Source: Alphaproteobacteria bacterium
GTDB lineage: Bacteria; Pseudomonadota; Alphaproteobacteria; CALKHQ01
Direction: 5' to 3'
Length of the DNA stretch: 64,000 nucleotides
NCBI GenBank assembly: GCA_041396705.1
Contig: JAWKYB010000011.1
Coordinates: forward strand, 62,001 to 126,000
The notes beneath the pieces are model-generated. The model was not told the origin of the DNA. It ran no database searches and worked only from the letters and a program-made list of their open reading frames with translations. Shown here in pieces: positions 18,030 to 29,118 of this stretch. Every line of letters begins with the position of its first letter. The first letter of the stretch is position 1. A program made the translations under genes and the position numbers.

Positions 18030-19028
18030 ATGGCGCGCCACCTGTTCACCATCGGGCTGCTGATCCTGGCGCTGGCCGCGATCTGGCTGTTCATGGCGGT
18101 CTGGCCGGAATGGCTGTCCGACCTGATCGGCGGCAAGCGGCTGTTCGTCAACACGATCCTGAACGGGGTGACGCTGGCCGGCCTCTATTTCCTGGTCGCC
18201 AGCGGCTTCACGCTGGTGTTCGGCCTGATGCGCAACGTCAACCTGGCGCACGGCTCGCTCTACCTGCTCGGCGGCTATATTGGCTTCGAGGTCGCCGATG
18301 ACACCGGCTCCTGGTACCTGGGCGTCGCTGCCGGCTTCCTGGCTATGGCGGCGGCCGGCGTGGTGATGCAGGCCGGCGTGTTCCGGCGGATGGAGAACGA
18401 TCCGCTGCGCCAGACCCTGGTCACCATCGGCATCTCGATCGTGCTGGCCGACCTGATGCTGTGGGTCTGGGGCGGACGCACCTACCAGTTCGACCCGCCC
18501 GAGTGGCTGATGACCTCGACGTCGACCCCCATCGTCACTTCGGTCAAGGACGACGGCACCGAGATCCTGCTGGCTTATCCGACCGTGCGGCTGATGCTGC
18601 TGGTGCTCGCGGTCGCCATCGGCGTCGGGCTGTGGCTGTTCCTCAACCGCACCCGCATCGGCATGATGATCCGCGCCGGTGTCGACGACCGGCGCATGCT
18701 GGCCGCGACCGGGATCAACGAGCAGCTGGTGTTCGTCGTGGTGTTCGCGCTCGGCGCCGGCCTGGCCGGCTTCGCCGGCGTGATCGGCGGTTCGGCGTTC
18801 TCGATCTCGCCCGGCGAGGACACCCGCACCCTGCTCGCCTCGCTGGTAGTGGTGATCGTCGGCGGCATGGGCTCGATCGCCGGCGCCGCCATCGGCGCGC
18901 TGCTGATCGGGCTGGCCGAGCAGATCGGGCTGGCCTACCTGCCGACCTACGGCGTCGTCTTCACCTTCCTGATCATGATCGTGGTGCTGGCGGTGCGGCC
19001 GCAGGGCATCATGGGGCGGGCGGCATGA
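18030..19028 (+). CDS. livH: Branched-chain amino acid-type ABC transporter permease, LivH family
   Basis: 332-aa inner-membrane permease with about eight hydrophobic helices. The family motifs LYFLVASGFTLVFGLMRNVNLAHGS (shown here in part), a mid-protein RTRIGMMIRAGVDDRRMLAATGIN loop that contacts the ATPase, and GGMGSIAGAAIGALLIG near the C-terminus are all present. It carries a longer second periplasmic region than amino-acid LivH proteins, which may reflect another ligand. It overlaps the LivM gene by 4 bp. In this operon the ligand is probably an amide or aromatic compound rather than an amino acid (inference). Confidence 0.92.
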   Translation: MARHLFTIGLLILALAAIWLFMAVWPEWLSDLIGGKRLFVNTILNGVTLAGLYFLVASGFTLVFGLMRNVNLAHGSLYLLGGYIGFEVADDTGSWYLGVAAGFLAMAAAGVVMQAGVFRRMENDPLRQTLVTIGISIVLADLMLWVWGGRTYQFDPPEWLMTSTSTPIVTSVKDDGTEILLAYPTVRLMLLVLAVAIGVGLWLFLNRTRIGMMIRAGVDDRRMLAATGINEQLVFVVVFALGAGLAGFAGVIGGSAFSISPGEDTRTLLASLVVVIVGGMGSIAGAAIGALLIGLAEQIGLAYLPTYGVVFTFLIMIVVLAVRPQGIMGRAA

Positions 19029-20053
19029 GCCTGATCGCCGAGGGCCTGCGCAGCCGCCGCACCCGGGTGCAGATCGAGGCGTCGGCCGTCGTCGGCCTGC
19101 TGCTGCTGATCTACCCGGTGGTGGTGTCGGACTTTTTCGCCTACCAGATCGGCGGCTACTCGCTGATCCTCGGCACCGTCGCGCTGTCGCTGATGGTGCT
19201 GGCCGGCTATGGCGGCATGGTCAGCCTGGCCCAGCTGACCGTCGCCGGCGTCGCCGGCTATTGCGTCGCGCTGTTCGGCAGCAACAGCGCCGGGCTCGGC
19301 CTCGACTGGCCGTGGTGGATCGTGGTGCCGCTGGCCATCGCGATCGGCGCCTTCGCCGGCGCACTGATCGGCGCGATCTCGGTACGCACCACCGGCATCT
19401 ACACCATCATGATCACGCTGGCGATCGCCACCAGCTTCTTCTACCTGACCCGGCAGAACTACTCGATCTTCAACGGTTTCGACGGCTTCGCCGGCATCGA
19501 GGCGCCGGTCGCGTTCGGCGTCGACTGGGGCGAGGCGGTGCCGTTCTACTATCTGTGCCTCGGCGTCGCCGGGCTGTTCTACTTCACCGTGGTCTACGCC
19601 GCGCGCTCCACCTTCGGCCTCGCCCTGCAAGCAATCCGCGACAACCCGCGCCGCATGCGCGCGATCGGCTTCAACGTCACCTGGCACCGCATCGTCGCGC
19701 ACCTGTTCGCCGGCGTGATCGCGGCCAGCGGCGGCGTGCTGCTGGTCTGGTTCAACGGCCGTATCTCGCCCGGCTCGATCGGCATCGACGTCGCCATCGA
19801 CATCCTGGTCATCGCCGTGGTCGGCGGCGTGGTCCATCCGGTCGGCCCGTTCCTCGGCGCGCTGCTGTTCGTGCTGCTGGAGAACTTCGCCATCGACCTG
19901 ATCGACCGCGAGCGGTTCAACCTGGTCATCGGCTTGGCCTTCCTGTTGGTGGTGTTCGTCTCGCCGAACGGGATCGTCGGGCTGTGGCAGAAGGCCCGGC
20001 CGCATTTCGCGGCCCCATCCTTCAACCTGGCCGGCCGCTGGCGGCCACGCTGA
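19025..20053 (+). CDS. livM: Branched-chain amino acid-type ABC transporter permease, LivM family
   Basis: 342 aa, ATG at 19025 overlapping the livH stop. It has about nine hydrophobic helices with the LivM signatures GYGGMVSLAQLTVAGV near residue 60, RTTGIYTIMITLAIATSFF near 120, and the cytoplasmic EAA-like loop STFGLALQAIRDNPRRMRAIGFN near 195. The C-terminal VGLWQKAR is typical. It forms the heterodimeric channel with LivH. The following binding-protein gene starts 38 bp later behind a GGGAGG ribosome site. Confidence 0.92.
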   Translation: MSLIAEGLRSRRTRVQIEASAVVGLLLLIYPVVVSDFFAYQIGGYSLILGTVALSLMVLAGYGGMVSLAQLTVAGVAGYCVALFGSNSAGLGLDWPWWIVVPLAIAIGAFAGALIGAISVRTTGIYTIMITLAIATSFFYLTRQNYSIFNGFDGFAGIEAPVAFGVDWGEAVPFYYLCLGVAGLFYFTVVYAARSTFGLALQAIRDNPRRMRAIGFNVTWHRIVAHLFAGVIAASGGVLLVWFNGRISPGSIGIDVAIDILVIAVVGGVVHPVGPFLGALLFVLLENFAIDLIDRERFNLVIGLAFLLVVFVSPNGIVGLWQKARPHFAAPSFNLAGRWRPR

Positions 20054-20090
20054 AACCCCGACAACGAAACCAAGGGAGGAAGACGACGTC

Positions 20091-21326
20091 ATGACCAGAA
20101 CCATTCTGAAGGCGGCCGCCGCGCTGATCGCGCTGCCGCTCGCCGCCCAGGCGCAGGAGCCGCTGAAGATGGGCGCGCTGGCCACGCTGGAGGGCGCGTT
20201 CACCGTGCTGGGCGAGGACGGCATGCGCGGTGTCGAGCTGGCGCTGCAGGAGTTCAACTACACCGCCGGCGGCCGGCAGATCGAGCTGATCACCGGCTCG
20301 TCCGACGCCTCGCCGGACAGCGCCGTACGCGCCGCGCGCAACCTGGTCGAGCAGGACGGCGTGCAGATCCTGATCGGGCCGCTGTCGGGCTCCGAGGGCC
20401 TGGCGATCCGCGACTATGCCAAGGAGCACCCGGACGTCACCTTCCTGAACGGCACCTCGGCCGCGCAGGACACCACCCTGCGCACGCCGGCGGACAACTT
20501 CTTCCGCTTCGGCACCGACGGCGCGCAGTGGATGGCCGGCCTCGGCGAATATGTCTACAACGAGCTCGGCTACCGCTCGGTGGCGGTGCTGGCCGAGGAC
20601 TATTCCTTCCCCTACACCCAGGTGCAGGGCTTCATGCTGCCGTTCTGCCAGCTCGGCGGCCACGTGCCGGCCAAGTTCTGGGTGCCGATCGGCAACCGCG
20701 ACTTCTCGTCGGTGATCGCCGCCCTGCCGGAGGATGTCGACGCGATCTACGTCGCGCTCGGCGGTGGCGACGCGGTTAAGTTCCTGACGCTGTATGAGCA
20801 GGCCGGCGGCTTCCTGCCGCTGATCGGCGGCTCGATCACCGTTGACCAGACCGTGCTCGGCACCGAGGGCCGGACCCGCGACTTCGTGGTCGGCACGCCG
20901 GCGGCCGGCCCGGTCGCCGACACCTGGGACGACCCGCGCTGGACCGCCTTCGTCGAAGCCTACCGCGCCGCCTTCCCGGACGGCTTCCCGAGCCCGTCGC
21001 TGTTCGCCCACGGCTACTACGTCAACACCAAGGCGGCACTGCTGGCGCTGGACGCGGTCGGCGGCGACCTGTCCGACGGCGGCGCGAAGTACCGCGAGGC
21101 GCTGGCGGCGCTGGAATTCGAGACGCCGACCGGCATGGTCCATCTCGACCACAACCGCCAGGCGGTGGCCGACATCTTCCTGACCCGCGTGATCGAGGGC
21201 CCCGACGGCAATCTGCTGAACGAGGTGATCAAGGTGATCCCGCAGGTCAACCAGACGCTCGGCATCCCGGAGGACGAGTTCCTCACCTACGGCCCGGTCG
21301 GCCGCGAGAACCCCGAGTGCCCGTAG
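20091..21326 (+). CDS. livK: ABC transporter substrate-binding protein, LivK / type I periplasmic family
   Basis: 411 aa. The signal peptide MTRTILKAAAALIALPLAAQA is followed by the mature start QEPLKMGALATLEG. The two-lobed type I fold is recognisable from the GEDGMRGVELALQEFNYTAGG strand and helix, VEQDGVQILIGPLSGSEGLAI and the later SIAVLAEDYSFPYTQ-like Rossmann crossover. It captures the ligand in the periplasm for LivHM. The position between permease and ATPase genes and the enzymes upstream suggest the ligand is the substrate of the FAH/hydrolase pathway. The ligand itself cannot be predicted here. Confidence 0.92.
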   Translation: MTRTILKAAAALIALPLAAQAQEPLKMGALATLEGAFTVLGEDGMRGVELALQEFNYTAGGRQIELITGSSDASPDSAVRAARNLVEQDGVQILIGPLSGSEGLAIRDYAKEHPDVTFLNGTSAAQDTTLRTPADNFFRFGTDGAQWMAGLGEYVYNELGYRSVAVLAEDYSFPYTQVQGFMLPFCQLGGHVPAKFWVPIGNRDFSSVIAALPEDVDAIYVALGGGDAVKFLTLYEQAGGFLPLIGGSITVDQTVLGTEGRTRDFVVGTPAAGPVADTWDDPRWTAFVEAYRAAFPDGFPSPSLFAHGYYVNTKAALLALDAVGGDLSDGGAKYREALAALEFETPTGMVHLDHNRQAVADIFLTRVIEGPDGNLLNEVIKVIPQVNQTLGIPEDEFLTYGPVGRENPECP

Positions 21327-21355
21327 GCGGGACCGCGGGCTGAGGGCATAGCGGA

Positions 21356-22133
21356 ATGGCGGCGGCAACCCGCGTCGAGCGGCTGCAGGAGGCGCGAGCC
21401 TTCGCGCTCGAGGCCAGCGGGTTGTCGCGCCGTTTCGGCGCGCTGAGCGCGGTCGAGGACATCGACCTGTCGATCCGGGCCGGCGAACGCCACGCCGTGC
21501 TCGGGTCGAACGGCGCCGGCAAGACCACCCTGTTCAACCTGATCTCCGGCGACTTCCCGCCGTCGAGCGGCCGCATCCGCTTCTTCGGCGAGGACGTCAC
21601 CGCCATGCCGGTGCACGAGCGCATCCGCCGCGGGCTGCGCCGCACCTACCAGATCTCGCAGCTGTTCCAAGGGCTGACCATCTTCGAGAACCTGTATCTC
21701 GCCACCCGCGGCGTCACCCGCGGCCGCTACAGCCTGCGTCGCGGCGGCGCCAACGACGCCGCCCATGCCGACACCGAGCGGCTGCTGCACGCGGTCAACC
21801 TGGAGGACCAGCGCGACGTGCGGGTCGCCGAGCTGTCGCACGGCCAGCAGCGCCAGCTGGAGATCGGCATGGCGCTGGCCGGCGCGCCGCGGCTGGTGCT
21901 GCTGGACGAGCCGGCCGCCGGCCTGTCGCCGGCCGAGCGCCGCGACCTGATCGCGATCCTGACCAGCCTGCCCGCGCACATCGGCTACATCATCATCGAG
22001 CACGACCTCGACGTCGCCCTGCGCGTGGCCGAGCGCGTGACGATGATGCACAACGGCCGCATCTTCCTGACCGGCACCCCGGCCGAGATCGAGGCGAACG
22101 CGCGGGTGCAGGAGATCTATCTGCGGGGCGCCC

Positions 22134-22141
<8 letters not shown>
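21356..22141 (+). CDS. livG: Branched-chain amino acid-type ABC transporter ATPase, LivG family
   Basis: 261 aa. Walker A GSNGAGKTT is near residue 50, the LivG Q-loop with RTYQISQLFQGLTIFENL near 100, signature LSHGQQRQLEIGMAL near 160 and Walker B LVLLDEPAAGLSPAE near 180. The signature Ser-His replaces the common Ser-Gly-Gly, as is usual in LivG. The H-loop is IIEHDLDVAL. The C-terminal helix VQEIYLRGAHG is typical for this class. It overlaps the next gene by 8 bp, so the two ATPases are translated together. Confidence 0.93.
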
Positions 22142-24350
<2,209 letters not shown>

Positions 24351-24707
24351 GCCGGCATCCGCCCATTCGCGCCGGCCGCCCTGCCTCCGCCGGTCCGGTG
24401 CCGCGGGGAACCGGGGTGGTGCCGCCGCACGCTTCCTCCCCCGGTACGGGGGGAGGACCGAAGGGGGCATCCGGCGCGTTGGTGGCTGTCGCGCCGGCTC
24501 AATGGGCGAGAGACCTCCTGCCGCAAGCCTGAGCGCCGACCCATCCCGGCGCCGCCCCCTCCCGACCCTCCCCGTCCCCGAGGAGGGCGAAGGTGGTGCG
24601 CCGGGGTTGCCGGCACCCGCGCGGCGTGAGTGACGCGCATGAACCTGCTAGCGTTCGACAGGCACGACCGGCCCGGCCGGCGCAGACCTTCGGGGAAGGA
24701 CACCGCG
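24351..24707. other. Intergenic region with GC-rich palindromic repeats
   Basis: No convincing gene is present between the fusion ATPase and the broken flotillin gene. A near-palindrome CCTCCCCC-GGTAC-GGGGGGAGG lies at 24435-24456, followed by an ACCGAAGGGGG tail of the kind often interspersed in alphaproteobacterial genomes. A second CCTCCCC/GAGGAGGG inverted arrangement follows around 24560-24590. These look like small interspersed repeats and could also stop transcription leaving the Liv operon. Confidence 0.45.
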
Positions 24708-26755
24708 ATGAATTCCGAGATCCTGGGCGCGCTGCTGTTGTGGCTGATCATCCTGATCGTCGTGGTGACGATCGTGGTCTATGCGCTGCGCTGGCTCACC
24801 GCCGCTCGACCAAGGAGATGTCGTTCGTGCGCACCGGCTTCCTCGGCGAGAAGGTGGTGATCAACGGCGGCGCTGGTCATCCGGTGATCCACGAGGTCAC
24901 CCCGGTCAACATGGGGGTGATGCACATCGAGGTGCGCCGCGGCAGCAACGACGCATGATGCCCGCGACCGCGTGCGGAGTCGACGTCAGCGCCGAGTTCT
25001 ACGTGCAGGTGGCGCCGACCCGCGACGCGGTTGCCGCCGCCCAGACGCGCTGGGCGCGCGCACCATGGACCGCGACGCCATGCGCGAGCTGCTGGGGCAA
25101 GTTCGTCGGCGGCCTGCGCGGCATCGCCGCGGAAATGACTCTGGAGGAGCTGCACGAGCACCGCGCCGACTATGCCGAGCGGAGTGCGCGCGGCCACCGG
25201 CGCGCAGCTGGCCCGCAACGGGCTGGAGCTGGAGGCGTCGCCCTGGTCGACATCGACCAGACCAGCATGGAGTTCTTCGACCCGTCCAACGCCTTCGACG
25301 CCGAGGGCCTGACCGCGCCCTGACCAGGCGCATCCAGATCCCGCCGCAAACTGCGCAACGGCATCGAGCAGGGAGACGATGCTGCAGATCCGCGCGCAAC
25401 CCCGGCTGCGCGCCCACGATCGACCGCGAGCAGGCCATGCCCGGCTGGAGCAGGAGCGCGAGGTGGAGGTGCGCCACGCCATCCAGCGCGCCGAGCTGAC
25501 CCGCGAGCGCGCCATCCGCGACCAGGAGGGCGAGCAGGCGCAGCTGACGGCGCGCGAGGCGGTGGAGAAGACCCGCATCGCGCACGACCGCCACGCTGGC
25601 CGACACCCGCATCGTCAACGAGGAGGAGACCCAGCGCCAGGAGATCGCCCGGCGCCGCGCGGTCGAGGCCGCCGAGATCGAGGCGGCGCGCGAGACCGAG
25701 CGCGCCCGCATCGCCGCCGACCTGGCGCTGGAGAAGGAGCGGATCGCCCGCGCCCAGGCGCAGGAGCAGCTGGAGATCGACCGCCGCCGGGCGGTGGGCT
25801 GGCCGAGCGCGAGCGCGAGATCTGTCGGCCAAGGCGCAGGAATTCGCGCCGCCCGGGTCCCAGCGCAAGCAGGCCGAGGTCTCGGCGCAGATGGACGTCG
25901 ACCTCGCCGGCATCAAGCGCGACCACGCGCTCGACCGCGCCCGCATCGACCGCGAGAAGACGCTGGAGGCGATGGAGATTTCCCGCCGCCAGGCCTTCCA
26001 GGAGGCCGAGATCGGCGCCGAGGAGGAGATCGAGCGGGCCAGGCTCTGCACCAGCCTGCGCGAGGCCCGCGTACTCGACGCGACCTGCGCACGCTGGAGA
26101 TCGAGCGCCAGCAGGCCAACGAGCTGGCCGAGCTCGACCGCGCCATCGCGCTGGCCGACAAGTCGAAGGAACGCTCCGCCGCCACCGCTGCGGCCGAGGC
26201 GGCGCGGAGCCAAGGCGATCGCCGCCGAGGAGCAGGCCTTCACCGCCCGCGAGCGCGAGATCGCCGAGCGGCGCAAGGCAGTAGACTGATCGCGGCCGCG
26301 CGAGGCCGAGATCGAGCACATGCGGCGGCCGCCCGCGCCCGGGCCGAGGAGGCCGCCGCCGGCCAGGCCGAGGGCCGCCCGCATCGCCGCGGCCGACGCC
26401 GACGCCGAAGATCCGCGCCGAGGCGGCGCGGCAGCGCTACGCCGTCGACGCCGAGGGCGCCCGCGCGCTGAACGAGGCCGAGATCTGCTCAGCGAGGACG
26501 CCCGCGCCGGCCGCCTGCGCGGCCAGTTGCTCGACCGGCTGGAGGGCATCGTCGCGAGCGTCAAGCCCATGGAAAAGATCGACGCGATCAGATCCTCCAC
26601 GTCGACGGTCTCGCCGGCGGCGGCGCCGGCGGCCAGAAGAACGTCACCGACGAGGTGATCGACCAGCCCTGCGCTACCGCGTCCAGGCCCCGATGATCGA
26701 CAACCTGATGCGCGAGGTCGGCATCGAAGGCGGCGGCGTGGGGCGGCTGACGGAC
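24708..26755 (+). pseudogene. Flotillin-family (YqiK-like) gene broken by many frameshifts
   Basis: Read across frames this is a nearly full-length flotillin. It starts with an N-terminal membrane anchor MNSEILGALLLWLIILIVVV at 24708, then RRSTKEMSFVRTGFLGEKVV, the PHB/SPFH core (EVTPVNMGVMHIEVRRGSND, VDVSAEFYVQVAPTRDAV), DQTSMEFFDPSNAFDAEGL near 25260-25320, and a long Glu/Arg/Ala coiled coil. It ends with LLSEDARAGRLRGQLLDRLEG near 26490-26550 and PMIDNLMREVGIEGGGVG at 26690-26750. At least a dozen frame changes separate these pieces (for example near 24805, 24960, 25065, 25100, 25325, 25595, 25795, 26090 and 26215). No full protein can be made as written. Residue conservation is still high, so the damage is recent or is partly sequencing error. 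Confidence 0.85.
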
Positions 26756-26910
26756 GTGGTGCAGGACGCGCGGGACCTGGCGCAGCTCCGGAAGAGGCGA
26801 GAAGGCGCGGAGGCGGACAGCGACCGGGAGCGGGATCGGCGGGAGGAGGGGGTGAGGGGCGGTTGGCATGTTAAATGGAGCATCAACGCAATCTCAAGCA
26901 GGGGACGAAA

Positions 26911-27102
26911 ATGAGTGCAGTGATCGGGTTCATTCTTTTCGGATTCTTCCAACTTAGCCACGCACTAACTGGTGGAAGTCTCGAAGATATTGGGGATTTC
27001 CAAAATTGTCCCGACTGCCAGGCCGATGGGGGTACCCTTTCTGCTCACCGTGACCTGATTCAGGCGGCATACAATCTTGGTCTCCGCTGTACCGGCGGTT
27101 GA
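26911..27102 (+). CDS. Hypothetical 63-aa peptide with N-terminal hydrophobic segment
   Basis: The ATG at 26911 opens a frame that begins MSAVIGFILFGFFQLSHAL, a plausible signal peptide or membrane anchor. A polar tail with two closely spaced cysteines (NCPDCQADGG) and a third near the end follows. An upstream in-frame ATG at 26875 would add 12 residues; AGCAGGGGACG before 26911 gives a usable ribosome site. No family is recognised and it lies in the AT-richer island. Confidence 0.35.
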   Translation: MSAVIGFILFGFFQLSHALTGGSLEDIGDFQNCPDCQADGGTLSAHRDLIQAAYNLGLRCTGG

Positions 27103-27756
27103 CCGTAAACCCTGAGTGATACAAGTTTTGCTCGAATTGTTGCGATGAAATCAATTTAGAAAATGGTACCGCAAGGAGGTGCCAGGCCCTATTCTTACTG
27201 CCCAAGCGGTGCCGAGGCCCAAGTTACATCGGTACAGCTGGTCACTGTCGACTCAAGTCCAGGATGACATTGCGCCGATATCATCGGCGGAGTTCAGGCC
27301 ATTTGTATTTCCTAGTGGAGTAGTTGTTGGAATCAGACGTCTTTAGGGCACGGTGACCCAGTGGCGGTAGATGGCTTGGAGTTGGATCGCGGCAAGTAGC
27401 TCTCCAGCGTTTCGACGTGGAATGGATCCTCTAAGGATTACGTTTTTTTCGTGTGAACGATGAAGTGAACTTGTGCGCATCGGTTGGTGGATTTAGTGGT
27501 GTCGTGGTGAATGGGGACTCCTCTCGGGGTCTAATTTGAAGGAGGTTCGTTCGGTGACGTTGCCACGATTCATTGGGATAGGGGCACTTGACTGCCAGCT
27601 TAACTCGGAAAGCTGAGTTCCGGTCAAGATGTGTGCTCATTTTTCGCCACGGCTACGAACTTAGAAATCCGAGTCAGTTCACTCTTGCAGAGGGTTGTTT
27701 GGTCCTTTCTGGGTCCCAAGCGTGATATCCTAGTAACTGCTCTGGCTATCAAAATA

Positions 27757-28002
27757 ATGAGACTTATGACAGATCTTTCTCTGGAGGGGCTCAGGAGGAC
27801 CGAGTTTGTAGTCTACAATGGTCGACCGTATCTGATGGGACATAGAGTTGCTGTCCATGACTTGAATGCCGGATCGATCGCCTCTTCTGCTTCGCGTCAG
27901 AGAGATAGCGACTCTTGGACTCCAAATGATGGCGGGTATACTGCCTTTCTATGGGCAATTGATCCAAAACATGTAGATTCGGCCATCTTTGGTGGGTTTT
28001 GA
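27757..28002 (+). CDS. Hypothetical 81-aa protein in the AT-richer island
   Basis: The frame is open from 27631, but the most protein-like part begins around MRLMTDLSLEGL at 27757. It contains EFVVYNGRPYLMGHRVAVHDL and ends DPKHVDSAIFGGF. It has mixed hydrophobic and charged residues without signal or membrane segments. No ribosome site is convincing and no family is recognised. It could be a fragment of a larger foreign gene or a chance ORF. Confidence 0.22.
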   Translation: MRLMTDLSLEGLRRTEFVVYNGRPYLMGHRVAVHDLNAGSIASSASRQRDSDSWTPNDGGYTAFLWAIDPKHVDSAIFGGF

Positions 28003-28052
28003 ATTGCTGGACTGCTTTCGTCCCAATCGCTGCTAGACTTCATTGCCGGCGC

Positions 28053-28265
28053 TCAAATCGTTCGCTCTCGGCTGTTCCCAAAGTCTGATCTCCGTCGCCC
28101 GCCCCGTGCTTGGTGGCCATCTATTGTCGCCCCATGTGAGGTCCGAGTAGTGAAGACTAGGAGTGCCAGAACTAGCAGCAATGAACGCACCGAAAATGCG
28201 GCGCTTCCAGCACCAATGGCAATCCCGCGCATCTTGCCCTCCGCTGCCACTCCTGCTGACATCAT
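28053..28265 (-). CDS. Hypothetical 70-aa peptide with signal-like segment
   Basis: The minus-strand frame from ATG 28265 has a hydrophobic stretch SVRSLLLVLALLVFTT followed by SHGATIDG, which resembles a signal peptide cleavage region. A short basic tail follows. Nothing else supports it and no homologue is recognised; it may be a chance ORF at the island edge. Confidence 0.2.
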   Translation of the reverse strand: MMSAGVAAEGKMRGIAIGAGSAAFSVRSLLLVLALLVFTTRTSHGATIDGHQARGGRRRSDFGNSRERTI

Positions 28266-28404
28266 GACCTGATTGTAAGGGACGGGCAAGCGCCTCAGGT
28301 TGGAGGGTTGGAGGCAAAGACAAAGGCAAAGGCAGGCGCGAGGCGCCCCATGAGGCGCCCCTGGTCTGGCTTCGCGCTGTCAGCGGAAGGTGTAGTGGAT
28401 TACG

Positions 28405-28427
28405 GGATTACGGTGACAGTGCATTAA
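28405..28427 (+). repeat. Short motif resembling sequence flanking Y1 transposase units
   Basis: GGATTACGGTGACAGTGCAT, followed by TAA, lies 75 bp before the toxin gene and is preceded by a partial copy (GGATTACGG at 28397). From memory, similar TTACGGTGACAGTGCA strings occur next to IS200/Y1-type transposase genes in many proteobacteria. This could not be checked, and no second copy was found after the transposase at 30007. Confidence 0.25.
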
Positions 28428-28501
28428 AGTGACCCTTCACGCCGTTCCTGTCAAAATTCCCGCGTGCCACGTCCTTGCATTCTGTCCCCTGTGGGTTACA
28501 T

Positions 28502-28813
28502 ATGCCGATGATGGAAGTGCGGACGACCGACGTCTTCGATCGCTGGCTCGCGCGGCTGAAGGACCGGCGGGCGCAGGTTCAGGTCGCGGCGCGGATCGAT
28601 CGGCTGGCGTTCGGGCATTTCGGCGATGTCGAGGCGGTCGGCGACGGGGTTGAGGAGCTGCGCATCCACGCCGGCCCGGGCTATCGGGTCTATCTCACCC
28701 GCCGTGGCCGTACCCTGGTCGTGCTGCTGTGCGGCGGCGACAAGGGCAGCCAGGCGCGGGACATCGCACGGGCGAAGAAGCTGGCGCGGCAGCTGGAGGA
28801 AGACGGCGCATGA
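28502..28813 (+). CDS. Type II toxin, RelE/ParE superfamily (HigB-like addiction module killer)
   Basis: About 103 aa, start at ATG 28502 or 28508. It has the compact RelE/ParE pattern: TTDVFDRWLARLKDRRAQVQV helix, RIDRLAFGHFGDVEAVGDGV, ELRIHAGPGYRVYL strand pair and LLCGGDKGSQARDIARAKKLA C-terminal helix. These features match the Gp49-like/HigB group, whose members act as ribosome-dependent mRNA interferases. Its stop overlaps the antitoxin start by 4 bp, so toxin-first order and translational coupling are as in higBA modules. Codon use is GC-rich like the chromosome, unlike the island just upstream. Confidence 0.87.
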   Translation: MPMMEVRTTDVFDRWLARLKDRRAQVQVAARIDRLAFGHFGDVEAVGDGVEELRIHAGPGYRVYLTRRGRTLVVLLCGGDKGSQARDIARAKKLARQLEEDGA

Positions 28814-29118
28814 CACGGACCATGACCAAGACCCGGCCGTTCGACATCGCCGAGTGGCTGACCGACGACGAGGCGGTCGCGGTCTATCTCAGCGAGGCGC
28901 TGGAGACCGGAGACCATGCCTATGTCGCCCATGCGCTGGGCCAGGTCGCGCGGGCGCGCGGCATGGCGGAGATCGCGCGGCGGTCGGGCGTGAAGCGGGA
29001 GGCGCTCTACCGCGCGCTCAGCACCGCCGGCAACCCCGGCTTCGCCACCATCCTCAAGGTGATCAAGGCGCTGGACCTGAAGCTTTCCGCTGCGCCCGCG
29101 GGCGAGGCGGGGCGGTGA
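28810..29118 (+). CDS. Antitoxin, HigA-like helix-turn-helix protein
   Basis: 102 aa, ATG at 28810 inside the toxin stop. A short N-terminal DIAEWLTDDEAVAVYLSEALETGD segment precedes an Xre-type helix-turn-helix: ARGMAEIARRSGVKREALYRALS, followed by NPGFATILKVIKALDLKL. This matches the probable addiction module antidote family that pairs with Gp49/HigB-like toxins. It would neutralise the toxin and autoregulate the operon. Its stop overlaps a GTG that starts a further small ORF. Confidence 0.87.
   Translation: MTRTMTKTRPFDIAEWLTDDEAVAVYLSEALETGDHAYVAHALGQVARARGMAEIARRSGVKREALYRALSTAGNPGFATILKVIKALDLKLSAAPAGEAGR

Larger units (their letters stand above)
26880..28430. other. AT-richer island without recognisable genes
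   Basis: Base composition drops visibly from the very GC-rich background to roughly balanced A/T and G/C, with runs such as GTTTTTTTCG, and codon use of the small ORFs no longer favours G/C at third positions. Three short ORFs (26911-27102, 27757-28002 and, on the minus strand, 28053-28265) are the only coding candidates. None is recognised. From 27103 to 27756 nothing supportable was found. The sharp left edge lies just after the flotillin remains and the right edge just before the toxin-antitoxin genes, as expected for an inserted foreign segment or its remnant. Confidence 0.6.

Noticed and set aside
26320..26658. Separate small gene after the coiled-coil region
   Set aside because: The frame contains the flotillin C-terminal motif LLSEDARAGRLRGQLL, so it is part of the broken flotillin gene and not an independent protein.
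27103..27756. RNA gene in the AT-richer island
   Set aside because: I looked for tRNA- or rRNA-like stems and a T-loop consensus and found nothing convincing. Short inverted repeats there are no better than expected by chance.
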